Assembly (NCBI GenBank): GCA_963682055.1
Contig: OY821742.1
Span: 18,348,135 to 18,412,134 of the forward strand
Direction: 5' to 3'
Source: Primula veris
Taxonomy: Eukaryota; Streptophyta; Magnoliopsida; Ericales; Primulaceae
Length of the DNA: 64,000 bases
Part shown: positions 1-11,167 of the stretch, in pieces
Layout of the letters: the number at the start of each line of letters is the position of its first letter
Numbering within the stretch: the first letter of the stretch is position 1
Translations under genes and position numbers: made by a program
Notes under the pieces: generated by a model
Seen by the model: the letters and a program-made list of their open reading frames with translations, nothing else
The model's database searches: none
What the model was told of the DNA's origin: nothing

Positions 1-1610
1 GGATATGAATACATGGTCAGTGAATATGAGACGCCATTCAGACAATTGTGTTGTTGAAATGACACTAATCATTAAAGAACGACTTATTATACTCCCGAGC
101 AAAAATATAGTTCTTAAACGATGAATATCATGTTGATATGTTCAGGGTAAAACTCTGAATTTGTGTGGGAAGTGAGCTTTCCGCATGCTATGTGTTGAAC
201 AAAATACCGCTTAGGAAGTTGGACCAAACAGTTAGAATTATATAAGGCATGGTGCATGACTATAAGTTTGTGAAAGTTGGGTGCTACCTAAGAAAGGTCT
301 CAATTCATGATTCCTTGAAGATTTGGATAGAACCGAAGATGGTAAATTGTGTTGTTCATCGGATAAACACTGAATATAGTGCTGATCGGTTTCTAGTGCA
401 AAAGTTAGATGACTTTAAAGTGCATATAGAATATTGTTCTATGTCCGAGAAGCTTATTTTCTAAAAGGGAAGCTTTCCCACAAAACTCTAACACCTGACG
501 AGTGTGCATAATATGTTGAGGGTTCAAAGCATTATGCTACCCAAGACAAGGAAACACTCAAACGGTGCTGGAAAAGTGGGTAAAGTGAATCTTGTAAAGA
601 ATATGAAGTGTCTCAGCATGATAAAATGGTAAGGAACGAAACTTCCTTTGTCCCTTGACCTTCATGAGTGAAGGTGAATCGACGATATTGAAATAATCAA
701 TATTATCCATATAATGTGTATGTGGAAAGATGCCATCAACAATAAGGTTGATAGGCACGTGAGAAATAAAGTCAATTACTTTAAGTAAACTGATGGTTTT
801 TTAAATGTCTATATTCTAATCTCTATGAAAAGGCACATCATTAATTAATGAGAACATGTGCTTTACAAATGGAGATCTAGAGAATTAGGAACAACCCATT
901 AGGTCGTGGTTCCGTGTAAAGTAAGCCAAGTTACGAAAACTTGTTAAGTCACTATATAGATTAAAACAAACATCTAATTTATCATAGGTAGTCTCTTGTG
1001 CGTCAAGAACTGCACTAGATCAGGTATAGCCAACTTAGTGAGAAAACCGAGTAGGTTTGCCAATGAGGCTTCTCAGATACATGAGCTATACTGCCAATCA
1101 TGAACTGCATTATACGAGATGTCCAAAACATTTGGAGGGTATTTAGATACCGAGTGTATCTCGAACTTTAATAGTACAAGGTCCACGAGTGGATATTTTT
1201 GTACTTAAAGAGGTTGCAGTTTCATGGAGGTCTGTAAATCAGACATGCATACGTGGATCAACTATGAAATCAGAATTAATAATGTTGTAGACACTGAAAA
1301 AAAGGCAGATTGGCTGAGAAGTTTTGGGAGGTATCCCAAGTGGCCAAAATTTGTTCACTCAATAAGCATGAACTGATAAAGTCAGTCAGTTATTGAACGG
1401 GATCAGAGTAATTGTATAATGGAAAGTCTCGACAAAGTCATGACATAGTCATCGGAGACACAAGTCCGTAAAAGAAATTGCTAGCAAACAGTATGGTATC
1501 CTTAGACTTTGCAAGGTCTAAGGATAATAGGAAGATCTATATACAAAATGCTTGACTCGTGGAGGAGTCGGAGCATCATCGAGGGAAATGGTGTTGAAGC
1601 CCAATAAATA
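1..1610 (+). pseudogene. Degenerate Ty1/copia pol (integrase C-terminus, RT, RNase H remnants)
   Basis: Fragments of copia pol can be read in shifting frames in the normal order. About 165-470 matches the region after the integrase core (pieces like KFVKVGCYLRKV and SADRFLVQKLDDFKVHIE). About 950-1100 matches the end of the RT domain (IGSL.., CTRSGIA.., PSRFANEAS). About 1150-1420 matches RNase H (STSGYF, VAVSWRSVNQTCI, TMKSELI). About 1535-1605 matches the tail YTKCLTRGGVGASSREM. Every domain is broken by stops and frameshifts, so no protein is made. The element runs off the left edge of the window; its 3' LTR follows at 2167. Family assignment is from pattern recognition of copia pol; the exact lineage is not resolved. 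Confidence 0.8.
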
Positions 1611-2166
1611 GGAAACTTTCACATAAGCTACCCAACCTGTACTGGAAACTCCAGTCTCGGGTTCAATGGAAAAACTGAACTGTGCGGGTTACCGAACAAA
1701 GCACTCGAGAACATAAGTTCTCAGCCCATTTCTATGATGAAAGAGTGATAGACCTGTTCCATTTTAAGTGTGAGCATGAGGCTTTTAATGAATCAAGTAT
1801 CTCGAAGGTCGAGTGGGGTGAGTCAGGACACATTTGACTTGAAATCACCTATAATGTGATGATCTAGGGCTAAATCACTAGAGCACTTGGTTGAATTTGC
1901 CAAGGCAGTCCAAGGCCAAATATGGACAACAACTAAAGGGCCTATTAAGTGGTGTAGAGAAGGCATTGTGCGGGTATTATTTTGTTATACACAAAACGCT
2001 AAAGGTTCAAAGCATTACGCTACCTAAGACAAGTATATTCGAAAGGTATTTCGCTATGACATGTTCAAGGCGCGTGCTACCTGTCCTTATGCAGTGAATT
2101 CTTGTGGTTCTCTCGATTGCATTTAGTTGTACGTTGCATGTTTTAAATCGCATTCATGTAAGGGAT

Positions 2167-2704
2167 TGTTGGAAAACTAGTGGTTTTTATTATTTTGAAT
2201 GCCATTTATTTTAATGGTTACAAATACATTTATCCTCTCCATTTATGTGTGTATTTATTTGTAAAATGAGTTACAAATTGCATGTTTATAAAATAACGGT
2301 CTTGGTCCCTTTTTTGGCCTAACTTTTCCAAGACAAGTTTAATACATGTCATATACACTTTCACACACATTCACATATGCGTACATATAGAGAGAGAGAG
2401 TACCGCACCACCAACGGTCCGACCGTGACTCGGTGCCGTTTCCGTCGAGTCACATGTGATAGATGTTGTACCTTGGGAACGAAGTGCCCCATTTAGCCAG
2501 AAGTAGAGGTGGAAGGGTAAATATCGTTTAAGAGAAACTGCTTGTAGTTAACTCGTCTCGGACTTTAATCCATTTCGGTATCATTTATATTATTTTATGT
2601 TAAATCTTGTATTTGATATTTACATATTTGAGGAAACCATTTTCTATTTATTTATCAATTTCTTTTCCGTACAAATTATTGTATTTATTTATAACGTATC
2701 CAAC
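2167..2704 (+). repeat. 3' LTR of the degenerate copia element
   Basis: Starts TGTTGGAAAACTAG directly after a purine-rich GTAAGGGA tract and ends near ATCCAACG, a worn form of the CCAACA seen in related LTRs. Its middle (about 2405-2560: gttgtaccttgggaacgaag, then gggtaaatatcgtttaag) matches the 5' part of U5 in the LTRs at 23164-24393 and 24518-25974, so all three belong to one copia superfamily. An AG microsatellite sits at about 2389-2400. The right boundary is inferred. Confidence 0.65.
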
Positions 2705-3216
2705 GGCTTAAACTAGACAAGGCCTAAGTCAGACAACTTCAACTCTTTTAACCACACAAGTGTAACTCTTCTTGAACTTATTTTTTTTCTTATATGTTGT
2801 TACACCTCAATTTTCTCAGATTTAAACATCTCATTCTTTTTTGTTTAACTTTTTCTTTGACCAACCAAATACTAGATAAAACTTTAAGATGAAACATATA
2901 TATTTATTGGCCAGATACATATATATTTGGGTCTAAGAAAATCTTAGTTTTGGCATTAAGAAAGATGCCTAATCCTCATTGTTTTCTTTCAAGTATTGTT
3001 TTTTAAACTATGACTATCAAAGTACTACAAATTCATAACAATATTCAACTTTAAACTACACAGACCATAACAATATCAAAGTGTAAAATATATTTAACTT
3101 AAATCAAACTTGGATATAATAGCCCAAGGGTATTTTCGTAGTTTCATTATAAAAAAAAACAAGGGTGGACATGTGCCTACCCTAGCGTAAGCTGCATAAG
3201 CTGCATTCGCCTATGA
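2705..3216. other. AT-rich interval with no recognised feature
   Basis: No coding-like stretch, terminal repeat or RNA gene was recognised here. It is ordinary AT-rich plant DNA lying between the copia LTR and a short coding-like segment. Confidence 0.5.
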
Positions 3217-3368
3217 CTATTCTACAATATCAGGCATAAATACTTGCACTATTTCCTTAGAGCGAACCCCGGATTCATGAATGGCAACTTTTCCTTTTTT
3301 GCCATTAAGAGCTACAATAAATTTGTTCGGCACGGGAGAACGCCTATACGTATGCTCTTTTGAAGATC
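3217..3368 (-). other. Unidentified coding-like C-terminal fragment
   Basis: On the minus strand about 50 residues read open with good amino-acid composition, including RRSPVPNKFIVALNGKKGK and ending FMPDIVE then TAG. It has no start codon and no neighbour from the same gene. It could be the last exon of a decayed gene or a captured fragment next to the Tat insertion. I do not recognise the family and assign no function. Confidence 0.3.
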
Positions 3369-4034
3369 AGGCAGCTTACCATGAGTTTTTCAAACAAACC
3401 TCTAAATGTGACATAATTATTAGTAACTTCTAATATTTTCAATGCACAAAATAATTTAGTGAGGGTCAACGAAAAGTAAAAATGAATAAACAAAGTTTCA
3501 TATCTCACTTATATGTACTCTTTTAAAACTTCTCAGCAGCAGGTAATAGTCTATAAAAAGGAGTCCATGATAGTAAGGAATGGCACTAAGTATATATTAA
3601 TCGTTGGCTTTATCAATACCTAAATAGGACCATTCCAACATTTCTCTTCACTTGTGCTTTGGCCAATTTCCGATAAGCACAACAAGTGCAATCAACAAAT
3701 TAGGTGCAGGTGTAGACACGCAAAATTTTCGACTAGTAAAAATATGTTACGTGTTTTAAAAAAATGAGTTTTAATTCATTTATTAAAAAAATAATATCTT
3801 AAAGGAAATGATGGAAAACAAGCTTTTTTGTTTTCTTTTATTTTGATGAAAAACAAATAAATTGATGATTTGTTCCAAATAATTAATTTCTATTTGAAGT
3901 TGATGAGTTTTTCTACTAATTTATAATTTCTACAAACTATTGGGCAATTTATTAGTAAACTCATTGATCATTGCGAAATTTGAGAAGAACTCAAAAATAT
4001 AGGAGGCATCCTTGCGAATAGGTACTCCTCGAGC

Positions 4035-4044
4035 CTATAAATAG
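4035..4044 (+). promoter_or_regulatory. TATA box of the Tat 5' LTR
   Basis: CTATAAATAG is a close match to the plant TATA consensus and lies near the middle of the LTR, where U3 meets R. The 3' LTR has the same box at about 17482-17491. Transcription would start roughly 30 bases downstream. Function is inferred from position. Confidence 0.6.
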
Positions 4045-4145
4045 GGTGCTACCCTCACTTGAGAAAATGAGAGGTTGAAGGCCAAAAGTTGAAGCCAAAT
4101 TCAAGAGAGAGAAGCTCTACCAAAGTCTAGCCATCAACCACCGAA

Positions 4146-4520
4146 GCATTCTAAGATCTTCATCAAACCCGAAAAATTTCAAGCAAGCTCATCAACAAAT
4201 ACAAGACAAATCTACCATTTGATCCGCAAGAAGCTACAAATGCCGTGAATTAAGTGTTTTTCAAGACCAAGCATTCGAAGATCTTCATCAAGCCCGAAGA
4301 ACTTCAAGCAAGCTCATCAACAAATCCAAGACAAATCCACCATTTGATCCGCAAGAAGCTCCAAAGGCCGCGAATTAAGTGTTTCTCAAGACCAAGCATT
4401 CGAATATCTTCATCAAGCTTGAAGAACTTCAAGAAAGCTCGTCAACAAATTCAAGCAATATCCTCATTCGATCCTCGAAAACACTTCAAAACCACAAATC
4501 AAGCGTTTCCCAAGATCAAA
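4146..4520 (+). repeat. Three 125-bp tandem units in the Tat 5' LTR
   Basis: The motif GCATTCGAAGATCTTCATCA recurs at 4146, 4271 and 4396, spaced exactly 125 bp. The 3' LTR has only two units (17591 and 17716). The units are A/C-rich and lie downstream of the TATA box, so they should be transcribed in the R/U5 leader. The open frames seen across them are by-products of the repeat. Confidence 0.88.
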
Positions 4521-4768
4521 CTCACAAAGAAATACAAGTCAAGATCAAACTCAAATCTCAAGCAAATCAACAACTCAATCCTCACCAAACTATTGGAGCC
4601 AATAGGAACTCATTTGTGAAGAGATTAATCAAAGAATTTCTATTTTCTTTATTTTAGAAAATATTTAGAGATTGTACCCGTAAAATATCAAATAAATAAC
4701 ATTATATTGCTTTCTTCTTTTATTTTCTGTCTTGCTATATTAGATAGAAAAATTTGCGTGAAACAAAT

Positions 4769-4790
4769 TTTGGCACACCCGGTGGGACAA
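4769..4790 (+). promoter_or_regulatory. Primer-binding site of the Tat element
   Basis: TTTGGCACACCCGGTGGGAC lies just inside the 5' LTR and begins with the TGG expected to pair with a tRNA CCA end. I did not identify the tRNA with confidence. Confidence 0.6.
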
Positions 4791-4832
4791 TTTTTGCCAT
4801 TAATCTTTTCTTCGCCAATCGATCAACCATTC

Positions 4833-6579
4833 ATGGCTCGAAATAAAAATACACAAATCAGTCACAGCATGATGACCCGAAGCAAGTTCGTTGTCCAACT
4901 ATCAACACCCTCATTCCTTGTCATGGATGATAAAAGAAATCGAAATATGCGTAGGGGCAAAAAGGTAGAGGCTAGCTCCGAAGTGAAAGCAAATTTCAAA
5001 GATGGTACATGGGCAAGTGACTCTTCTGATAAAGAAGGCTTGATTGGAAACCATCACTTAGAGGACAACTCAGATTCCATAACAAACACTCCCCGATCAG
5101 TTGTTGCTACTTCAACAAACTCAACAAATATGCAAGTAATGGTGATAAATGCTCCTACGGTAGAAGAACAAGTTAATGCCATCGCTGGGACCCTAGAAAC
5201 TTTAATGAAGCATTTTAAATGAACGAGGCGCTCATATGGCGATATTGACAGACAGAGTTCAACAATTAGCGGAGCCACGCCAAGGGGAAAATCGATGTAG
5301 AACTGAAGGAGGTGAAGATTCTTCAAATGAGGATAGACCTTTAGAAATAACGAATGGCGCAATCCCTCTAGAGCAGCTGAAAGAGTTCATACTGGGTACC
5401 GTAAAAGGGAAATATGAAGAAGTGGCACATTCCTCCTTTGACTATGTCAAACCTTACACACGGAGAATCGAAGAATTAAGGATGCCTTACGTATATCAGC
5501 CACCCAAGTTTCAACAATTTGATGGTAAGGGAAATCCTAATCAACACATTGCACATTTCATCGAGGCTTGCAACAATGCTGGGAATTATGGGTACCTCAT
5601 GGTGAAGCAATTTGTCCACACACTAAAAGGAAATGCCTTCGAATGGTACCGCGACTTGCAACCAGGATCAATTGACACTTGGGAATAATTGGAGCAAGGA
5701 TTCCTTAATCATTTCTATAGCACTAGGCGCACTGTGAGCTTGATGGAATTGACAAATACCCCCCAATGGAAAGACGATCCTGTTGAGGACTACATTCATC
5801 GGTGGAGGGGATTGAGCTTGAATTGCAAAGATAGACTGTCAGAAACATCAGCAATTGAGATGTGTGTTCAAGGCATGCATTCGGGATTGTCCTACATTCT
5901 CCAACGAATAAAACCAAAAACATTTGAGGATTTGGCAAGTAGAGCTCATGACATGGAAGTTAGTATCTCGACTAGCAGTAACCAAGCTCTCCTACTTCCA
6001 GGAACGCAAAAGACTCCAAATAAACAAGATGGAAGGAAATGGATCAAATCTCGTGCAATAACTGATAAAAGAGAATCATTTGTCGTGTCAACTCCATCTC
6101 AAAACCTCTCTCCCATCAAGATGAAAGCTAGCATGAAGAATGTTGAAGACGACAAGCCCAATGTAAATCAAAGAAACGAAAAAAAAAGACTCATGCTAAG
6201 GGAGATGCAAGAGAAGGAATACCCGTTTCCTGACAACGAAGTTCCTCGCATGCTAGAAGAACTCCTCGTACTTAAGCTAATCAATCTTCCACAAATGAAA
6301 CGTCATGAAGAGGCCAAAAAAGTTGATGATGCAAATTATTACAAATTCCACCGTCTCGTCAGTCACCCAACCCACAAGTGCTTCGTCTTGAAGGAGAAGA
6401 TCGTACAATTGGCCGCTCAAGGAAAAATCTCTTCGGAGGATGAAGAAATAACAACTGCCAATTACACATGTATCGTTACAAATCCAGAGCCTGAAAGCAT
6501 GGACGAGACAAGGACGGTCATGATTCAATTTGGATCTTTGCCGCCAATTGCAATCATCATGCAAAACTCGAGCACTTAA
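4833..6579 (+). pseudogene. Tat element gag (capsid), broken
   Basis: Gag polyprotein, the structural protein of the virus-like particle. A polar N-terminal region starts MARNKNTQISH. A retrotransposon-gag domain follows from about 5480 to 5900, with FDGKGNPNQHIAHFIEACN, FEWYRDLQPGSIDTW and FYSTRRTVSLMELTNTPQWK. After it come the PVEDYIHRWRGLSL segment and a basic C-terminal part (about 6000-6579). There is a frameshift between 5222 and 5236 and an in-frame TAA at 5686-5688 inside the gag domain, where the neighbouring residues suggest an original Gln codon. The next unit starts about 10 bp downstream, as expected of a gag-pol transcript. Not functional as it stands. Confidence 0.85.
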
Positions 6580-6590
6580 GACAATACCTC

Positions 6591-7400
6591 ATGGACTTTG
6601 TTAGCCACACGAGAGGTTCAAGATTATTCACCAGCGAAGAATTGAGTCAGTTTGAAGAGGGAGAAGACTACCCTTCGAATAACCCACAACCACTACAAAA
6701 TGTCCCAGTTCACTCCATTTATGAAGGACAGCCTATTTATGAATTCAAGAAAGACGGCCATTGCTTCTTTGATGTTTGCGAATGCAAAGATTGTTTGGAT
6801 GACCAATGGGATGACTTCTTTGAAGACGATGAAGAAGCTAAGGGAAAGAGTAAGAAAAAGAAAAATAAGAGGAAATCAACCCAACAATCACTACGGTAAA
6901 CCTACGAAGCTAGAGACCCAAGTGTTGCCCTGTTGGGTGAGCCATCAGGAAAGTTCAACTATTTTATCCAATATACCAAAAAGAAATAAGTGGGAGGATC
7001 AACGCCACCTATATGGGAGGATTTTCATAGAGAAGACGAGACAAAATAAGTCGATCAATATCTCAACTTTACCAATCCACTTGAAGATTCCTTAGAAGCA
7101 CTCAAATTAGAAAGCAATGGCCAACCTTCGCATGCGTTAGGGTTGTGTAAAGACTTCTGCCTGGAGTGTCAACAATTTCTAAAGAAAATGTATAAGGCCG
7201 GCGATAAGCAAGTTGGGGTGCTAAAAGAATCCGAGGGGGATTACTATGTGCAGTGACTCCAATGGAGAGTAGTTGAAGAAACATCAAATCCAGATATTAG
7301 TACGGAAGTGCCCATTGCATACTACTATTGAGGCAAGCCGATCTACAAGTTTAAAGAAGACAATGGTCATTGCTTCTGGGATGTTTGCGAGTGTGAATGT
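6591..7400 (+). pseudogene. Tat gag-pol linker with repeated acidic segments
   Basis: The stretch contains two related copies of one motif. About 6720-6830 reads PIYEFKKDGHCFFDVCECKD, and a second copy near 7330-7470 reads GHCFWDVCECECFMED in shifted frames. Both are followed by runs of Glu and Asp, and the first copy ends in a lysine-rich tail. This is the poorly conserved spacer between gag and protease in Tat elements. Frameshifts and stops are frequent. The duplicated Cys-rich motif (CECxxC type) has no role I can name. Confidence 0.6.
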
Positions 7401-7403
7401 TTC

Positions 7404-8378
7404 ATGGAGGATAGTTACCTCGAAGATGAAGAGGATGAAGACTACTATCTTTCTAATTCATGCAATGTCACAAGCATAGAGGAGTACACGGAAGAAAGTG
7501 AATGTGGTTCGGATGAAATTTCAGGAACATCATTTCAAGAAGAAAATGTGAATCAAGTGGCAGACGTGACAACTATTAACTTCTCTGATGAAGATTTGTT
7601 GTTTGACACAAAACCTCATAATCGACCGCTCTTTGTTTCCGGATACATTTAAGAGAAAAAAGATAAATAGGATTTTACTAGATGGGGGGTTCGCTATCAA
7701 TATTCTACCACTGTGTACGTTAAATGATCTTGGAATTCCAACCGACAAATTATTACAAAGTCGTCTCATGATCCAGGGCTTTAATTAGGAGGGACAAAGG
7801 GCCGTTGGAAAAATCCACTTAAAGCTTGTGATAGATGAAATGGTGTCAAGCGCATTGTTTCACGTCCTTAATGCAAAAAATTCTTATATTATGCTCTTAG
7901 GACGACCATGGATTCACGAAAATGGAGTTGTCCCGTCTATACTTCATCAATGTTTCAAATATTGTAAGGACAGTGTGGTGAAGAGGGTCATAGCTGATGA
8001 TAATCCATTCAATGGAGTGGAATCATATTTCGTAGACGCTAAGTTCTACATGGATAAAGGAAAAGAAGTAGAACCATTTGTATCTTCTCCCTCTCTAGGT
8101 CCTATAAAAGAAAATGAAAAGATCGACAAAAGAAAGAAGACTGGAATAGATGTTACAAAAGGCAAAACGGGGACTAAACTCTCGTCTCAAACTATTAAGT
8201 CGTTAAGTGCCGATAGTCACAAGGGTGGCGACTTAACTTTTCCTTAGACCAACACATGGCCCATTAACTGAGCATGGAGATTCATCAAAAGAAGTTTTCA
8301 GCCCAAAAACATACAAAATGCTTGCAAATGCAGGCTATACATCTAAGGAATTAAGCCCCTTGGAAAACTTACTCCGAC
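7404..8378 (+). pseudogene. Tat aspartic protease region, broken
   Basis: A retropepsin-like aspartic protease that would cut the Gag-Pol polyprotein. The segment INRILLDGGFAINILPL (from about 7660) carries the DGG form of the active-site motif. LMIQGFN follows, then after a stop GQRAVGKIHLKLVIDEM and YIMLLGRPWIHENG, the usual C-terminal part of this protease type. There is a frameshift near 7650 and an in-frame TAG at 7786-7788. The reading continues as KMLANAGYTSKELSPLENLL up to the TRIM insertion at 8385, so the TRIM split a once continuous pol. Confidence 0.8.
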
Positions 8379-8384
8379 AATAAT

Positions 8385-8673
8385 TGTAACGACCCGGCCC
8401 CACGGACCGAATCGCTACGCCCGTATCAACAATATTGTCCGCTTTGGCACAACTTCCTAGGGGGTCACCCATCCTGTTACTACTCCAAGCTAAGCACGCT
8501 TAACTATGGAGTTCCGTCCTCGCTATTGTGCCGCACGACTTTAAAAGGCGTTGTTGATAGAAAATAGATCTTTAAGCTCATATACCACACGAGTACTCTC
8601 ATATCTGGATGATGTGGGACTGACGCACAACATCGCACTACAGAAATTTCTTCCGAAAAATCTGGGTGTCACA
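8385..8673 (-). repeat. TRIM LTR (left; 3' LTR in element orientation)
   Basis: TGTAACGACCCGG to GGGTGTCACA on the plus strand, matching the right LTR along its whole length. The 5S-like core lies at about 8455-8515. The two LTRs differ at scattered sites, many of them C/T or G/A, so the insertion is not very recent. Confidence 0.92.
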
Positions 8674-8783
8674 ATCACCCTCCCTTAAGGCACGACGTCC
8701 TTGTCAGGCACGTCATCATTCAGGGGCCCACACACACGTGCTAGTCCTCACATTTCCGGCCAGATAGAGGCTCTGATACCACC

Positions 8784-9074
8784 TGTAATGATCCGGCCCC
8801 ATGGACCGAACCGCTATGCCCGTATTAACAATATTGTCCGCTTTGGCACAATTTCCCAGTGGGATCACCCATCCTGGTACTACTCCAAGCTAAGCACGCT
8901 TAACTATGGAGTTCCGTCCTCGCTATTGTGCCGTACGGATTTAAAAGACATTATTGATAGGAAATGGATCTTTAATCTCATATACCACATGAGTACTCTC
9001 ATATCTGGGCGATGTGGGACTGACGCACAACACCGCACCATAGAAATTCCTTCCGGAAAATCTGGGTCATCACA
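8784..9074 (-). repeat. TRIM LTR (right; 5' LTR in element orientation)
   Basis: TGTAATGATCCGG to GGGTCATCACA on the plus strand. It directly abuts the PBS complement GGCTCTGATACCA at 8770-8782. Confidence 0.92.
8855..8915 (-). ncRNA. 5S rRNA-like core inside the TRIM LTR (not a 5S gene)
   Basis: The minus strand matches the internal promoter part of plant 5S rRNA: box A (GTTAAGCGTGCTT) and box C (GTACCAGGATGGGTGAYC). The ends of a real 5S gene are missing, and the block is repeated in the other LTR at 8455-8515. The known 5S homology of Cassandra LTRs explains it. Pol III transcription is possible but unproven. Confidence 0.85.
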
Positions 9075-9079
9075 ATAAT

Positions 9080-9818
9080 GGGGGAAGAATGTTACGGCCT
9101 TAACCAAACTAAGTACATGTTGAAACAAAAAGGCTACATGGGATCTTGTGCGGGGATTGGGTACAAGCCACCTCAACCAGCAAAAATAATCGTAAGAAAG
9201 TCAAACAACTGTTATATCATGTTTGAAGAAGAAGACTCGACACCAAAGTGTGAATCTTGTGGCTCAAATGATTTCGAACCTCGTCGGTAATTATGGGTGG
9301 GAGAGCCCATTGTCCAACGGCCTCACTCATCTCGAACTCTACCCCAAAGTTTTGAAAGGTTAACCATAAGGGGAGGCCCAATGCTCATAGAGTCGACAAG
9401 CAAAAGAGAACCTTCACTCGAAATATTACTGAGAAGAAGAAGGTCGGTATTCGAACGCTTAGGCGTGACCAAAAGAGCTTCAGTATTTCGAAGGTTAACA
9501 AGGAGAAAATCAATTTTTGAGCGCCTGAGGGCATCTGAAAGGAAAACATGGTTCGCTCAAATGCGCCGTAAAAGAACAGTGAAGTCCGTAGAGGGTAATA
9601 ATATCTTGCAACTAGAAAACTTGGAAATTACGGAATCCTACCACATCACTCTTATGGATGACGAGAAACAAGTTGAAAGAGATATAGTAGAGGCACCAGA
9701 AGAACTTGAAGAGGGCGTCCAATCCACTATGGATGAGTTAGAAGAAGTAAATCTTGGCACCGTGGATGATCCGCGACCAACATACTTAAGTGCACTTTTA
9801 CTACATCAAGTTGCTTAA
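9080..9818 (+). pseudogene. Tat pol: protease-RT connecting segment
   Basis: Directly after the TRIM target duplication the pol reading resumes (CYGLNQTKYMLKQKGYMG, then GIGYKPPQPAKIIVRK). A second open part (9297-9818) contains a run of basic repeats of form RxSVFxRL (RRSVFERL, RASVFRRL, RKSIFERL) at about 9440-9540, then an acidic tail. Such SVFxRL repeats are common between protease and RT in Tat elements. No enzymatic role is known to me. A stop at 9288-9290 separates the two parts. Confidence 0.7.
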
Positions 9819-11160
9819 GAAATTCAAGGATGTCTTCGCTTGGAGTTATGAAGAAATGCTAGGGCTTGACCCAAAAATCCACCACCTAGTGGTAAAACAT
9901 GGAGCACGGCTAGTTAAGCAAGCTCAACGGAGATTTTGAGCAGAATTGGTTCAGCAAATTGAGTTGGAAGTTAACAAGCTCAATGAGGCAGGGTTCATAA
10001 GAGAAGTCAAATATCCAACATGGATCTGAAGCATAGTTCCTGTGAAGAAAAAGAATGGCCAGATTCGAGTATGCGTTGACTTTCGAGATCTCAACAATGC
10101 ATGTCCTAAAGATGAGTTTTTGCTACCTATAACCCAACTCATGATTGATGCTACAACTGGGCATGAAACTTTGTCGTTCATGGATGGATCATCTGGGTAT
10201 AATCAAATTCGCATGGATCCACAAGATGAAGAGATGACCATCTTTTGCACGCCTAAAGGTATCCACTGTTACAAGTTGATTACATTTGGATTAAATAATG
10301 CTGGCGCGACTTACCAAAGAGCAATGCAAAGGATCTTCGATGACATGCTCCACAAAAACATTGAGTGTTATGTAGACGACATCGTTGTAAAGACAAAAAG
10401 CGCCATCAACACCTCGAAGACCTAGAGGCAGTTTTCAAATGATTACGATGCTTTCGGCTCAAGATGAATCCACTTAAATGCGCCTTCGGGGTCACGTCGG
10501 GAAAATTCCTCGGATTTATCGTTCGCCATCCAGGAATTGAAATCGACGAATCCAAAATCGAGGCCATCATGAAAATACAAGCCCCAATAAATATTCATGA
10601 GCTAAGAAGCCTACAAGGAAAACTAGCGTATATTCGACGATTCATCTCAAATCTGGCAGGTCGTTGCCAACCTTTCAGTCGACTCATGAAAAAGGGGACC
10701 CCATTCGAATGGGATGAATCATGTGATAATGCTCTTGACGCAATCAAGTCTTACATAGTAATCCCTTTATATTAGAAGTTCCAATTCTTGGAAAGCCTTT
10801 ACTTCTATACCTTGCGGCACAAGAACGGTCCATTGGATATCTATTAGCCCAAGAAAACGACGTCGGAAAACAGAATGCTTTGTATTATCTTAGTAGAACA
10901 ATGACTTCGTGCGAATTGAATTACACGCCAATCGAGAAAATGTGTTTGGCCTTGGTTTTTGCGATAAATAAGTTAAGGCATTATTTCCAGGCCCATACAA
11001 TTCGACTTATATCTAAAACAAATCCGGTCAAGTACGTTATATCTAAACCAGTGTGGTCAGACCGCCTAGCCAGGTGGGCACTTCTCTTTTAAGAATTTGA
11101 AATATTCTATGTTCCTCAAAAGGCTGTCAAGGGTTAGGTTCTTGCAGACTTCCTTGCTGA
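9819..11160 (+). pseudogene. Tat reverse transcriptase and first RNase H, broken
   Basis: RT copies the element RNA into DNA and RNase H removes the RNA. Readable blocks in order are KFKDVFAWSYEEMLGLDPK, KKKNGQIRVCVDFRDLNNAC, FMDGSSGYNQIRMDP, GLNNAGATYQRAMQRIFDD and the catalytic CYVDDIVVK (about 10367-10395). MNPLKCAFGVTSGKFLGFIV and the thumb LQGKLAYIRRFISNLAGRC follow. RNase H starts near 10780 (PILGKPLLLYLA, SRTMTSCELNYTPIEKMCLA). Breaks: TGA at 9937-9939, a TGA near 10027, frameshifts near 10425-10464 and 10775, TAA at 11090-11092 and TAG at 11135-11137. The YVDD catalytic motif itself survives. Confidence 0.9.
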
Positions 11161-11167
11161 CCACCCA

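Larger units (their letters stand above)
3711..4765 (+). repeat. 5' LTR of the Tat element
   Basis: Begins TGTAGACACGCAAAATTTTC, ends GCGTGAAACA, and aligns end to end with 17149-18085. It has a promoter with TATA box at 4035-4044 and three 125-bp tandem units downstream of it. PBS-like sequence follows four bases after the LTR end. Confidence 0.93.
8385..9074 (-). mobile_element. Cassandra-type TRIM with 5S rDNA-like LTRs, inserted in Tat pol
   Basis: A 690-bp element with two near-identical LTRs (289 and 291 bp) around a 110-bp interior. Read on the minus strand it starts TGTGATGACC, has an initiator-Met PBS (TGGTATCAGAGCC) right after its 5' LTR, and a purine tract AAGGGAGGGTGA before its 3' LTR. 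The flanks are a perfect 5-bp target duplication, ATAAT (8380-8384 and 9075-9079). Each LTR carries a 5S rRNA-gene-like core. Small size, absence of coding capacity and 5S-bearing LTRs define Cassandra TRIMs. It would need enzymes from another element to move. Confidence 0.93.

Noticed and set aside
1891..2097. 68-codon plus-strand ORF before the copia 3' LTR
   Set aside because: Short frame within decayed element DNA; no motif and no continuity with pol.
4254..4657. Overlapping ORFs of 92-121 codons near 4254-4657 (and their 3' LTR versions near 17664-17977)
   Set aside because: They lie across the 125-bp LTR repeat units in several frames at once; typical repeat artefacts.
8455..8915. 5S rRNA gene
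   Set aside because: Only the internal promoter part is present, in two copies within TRIM LTRs with PBS, PPT and target duplication.
8701..9176. 125-codon plus-strand and 90-codon minus-strand ORFs
   Set aside because: They cross TRIM LTR sequence and its junction with pol; no coding role.
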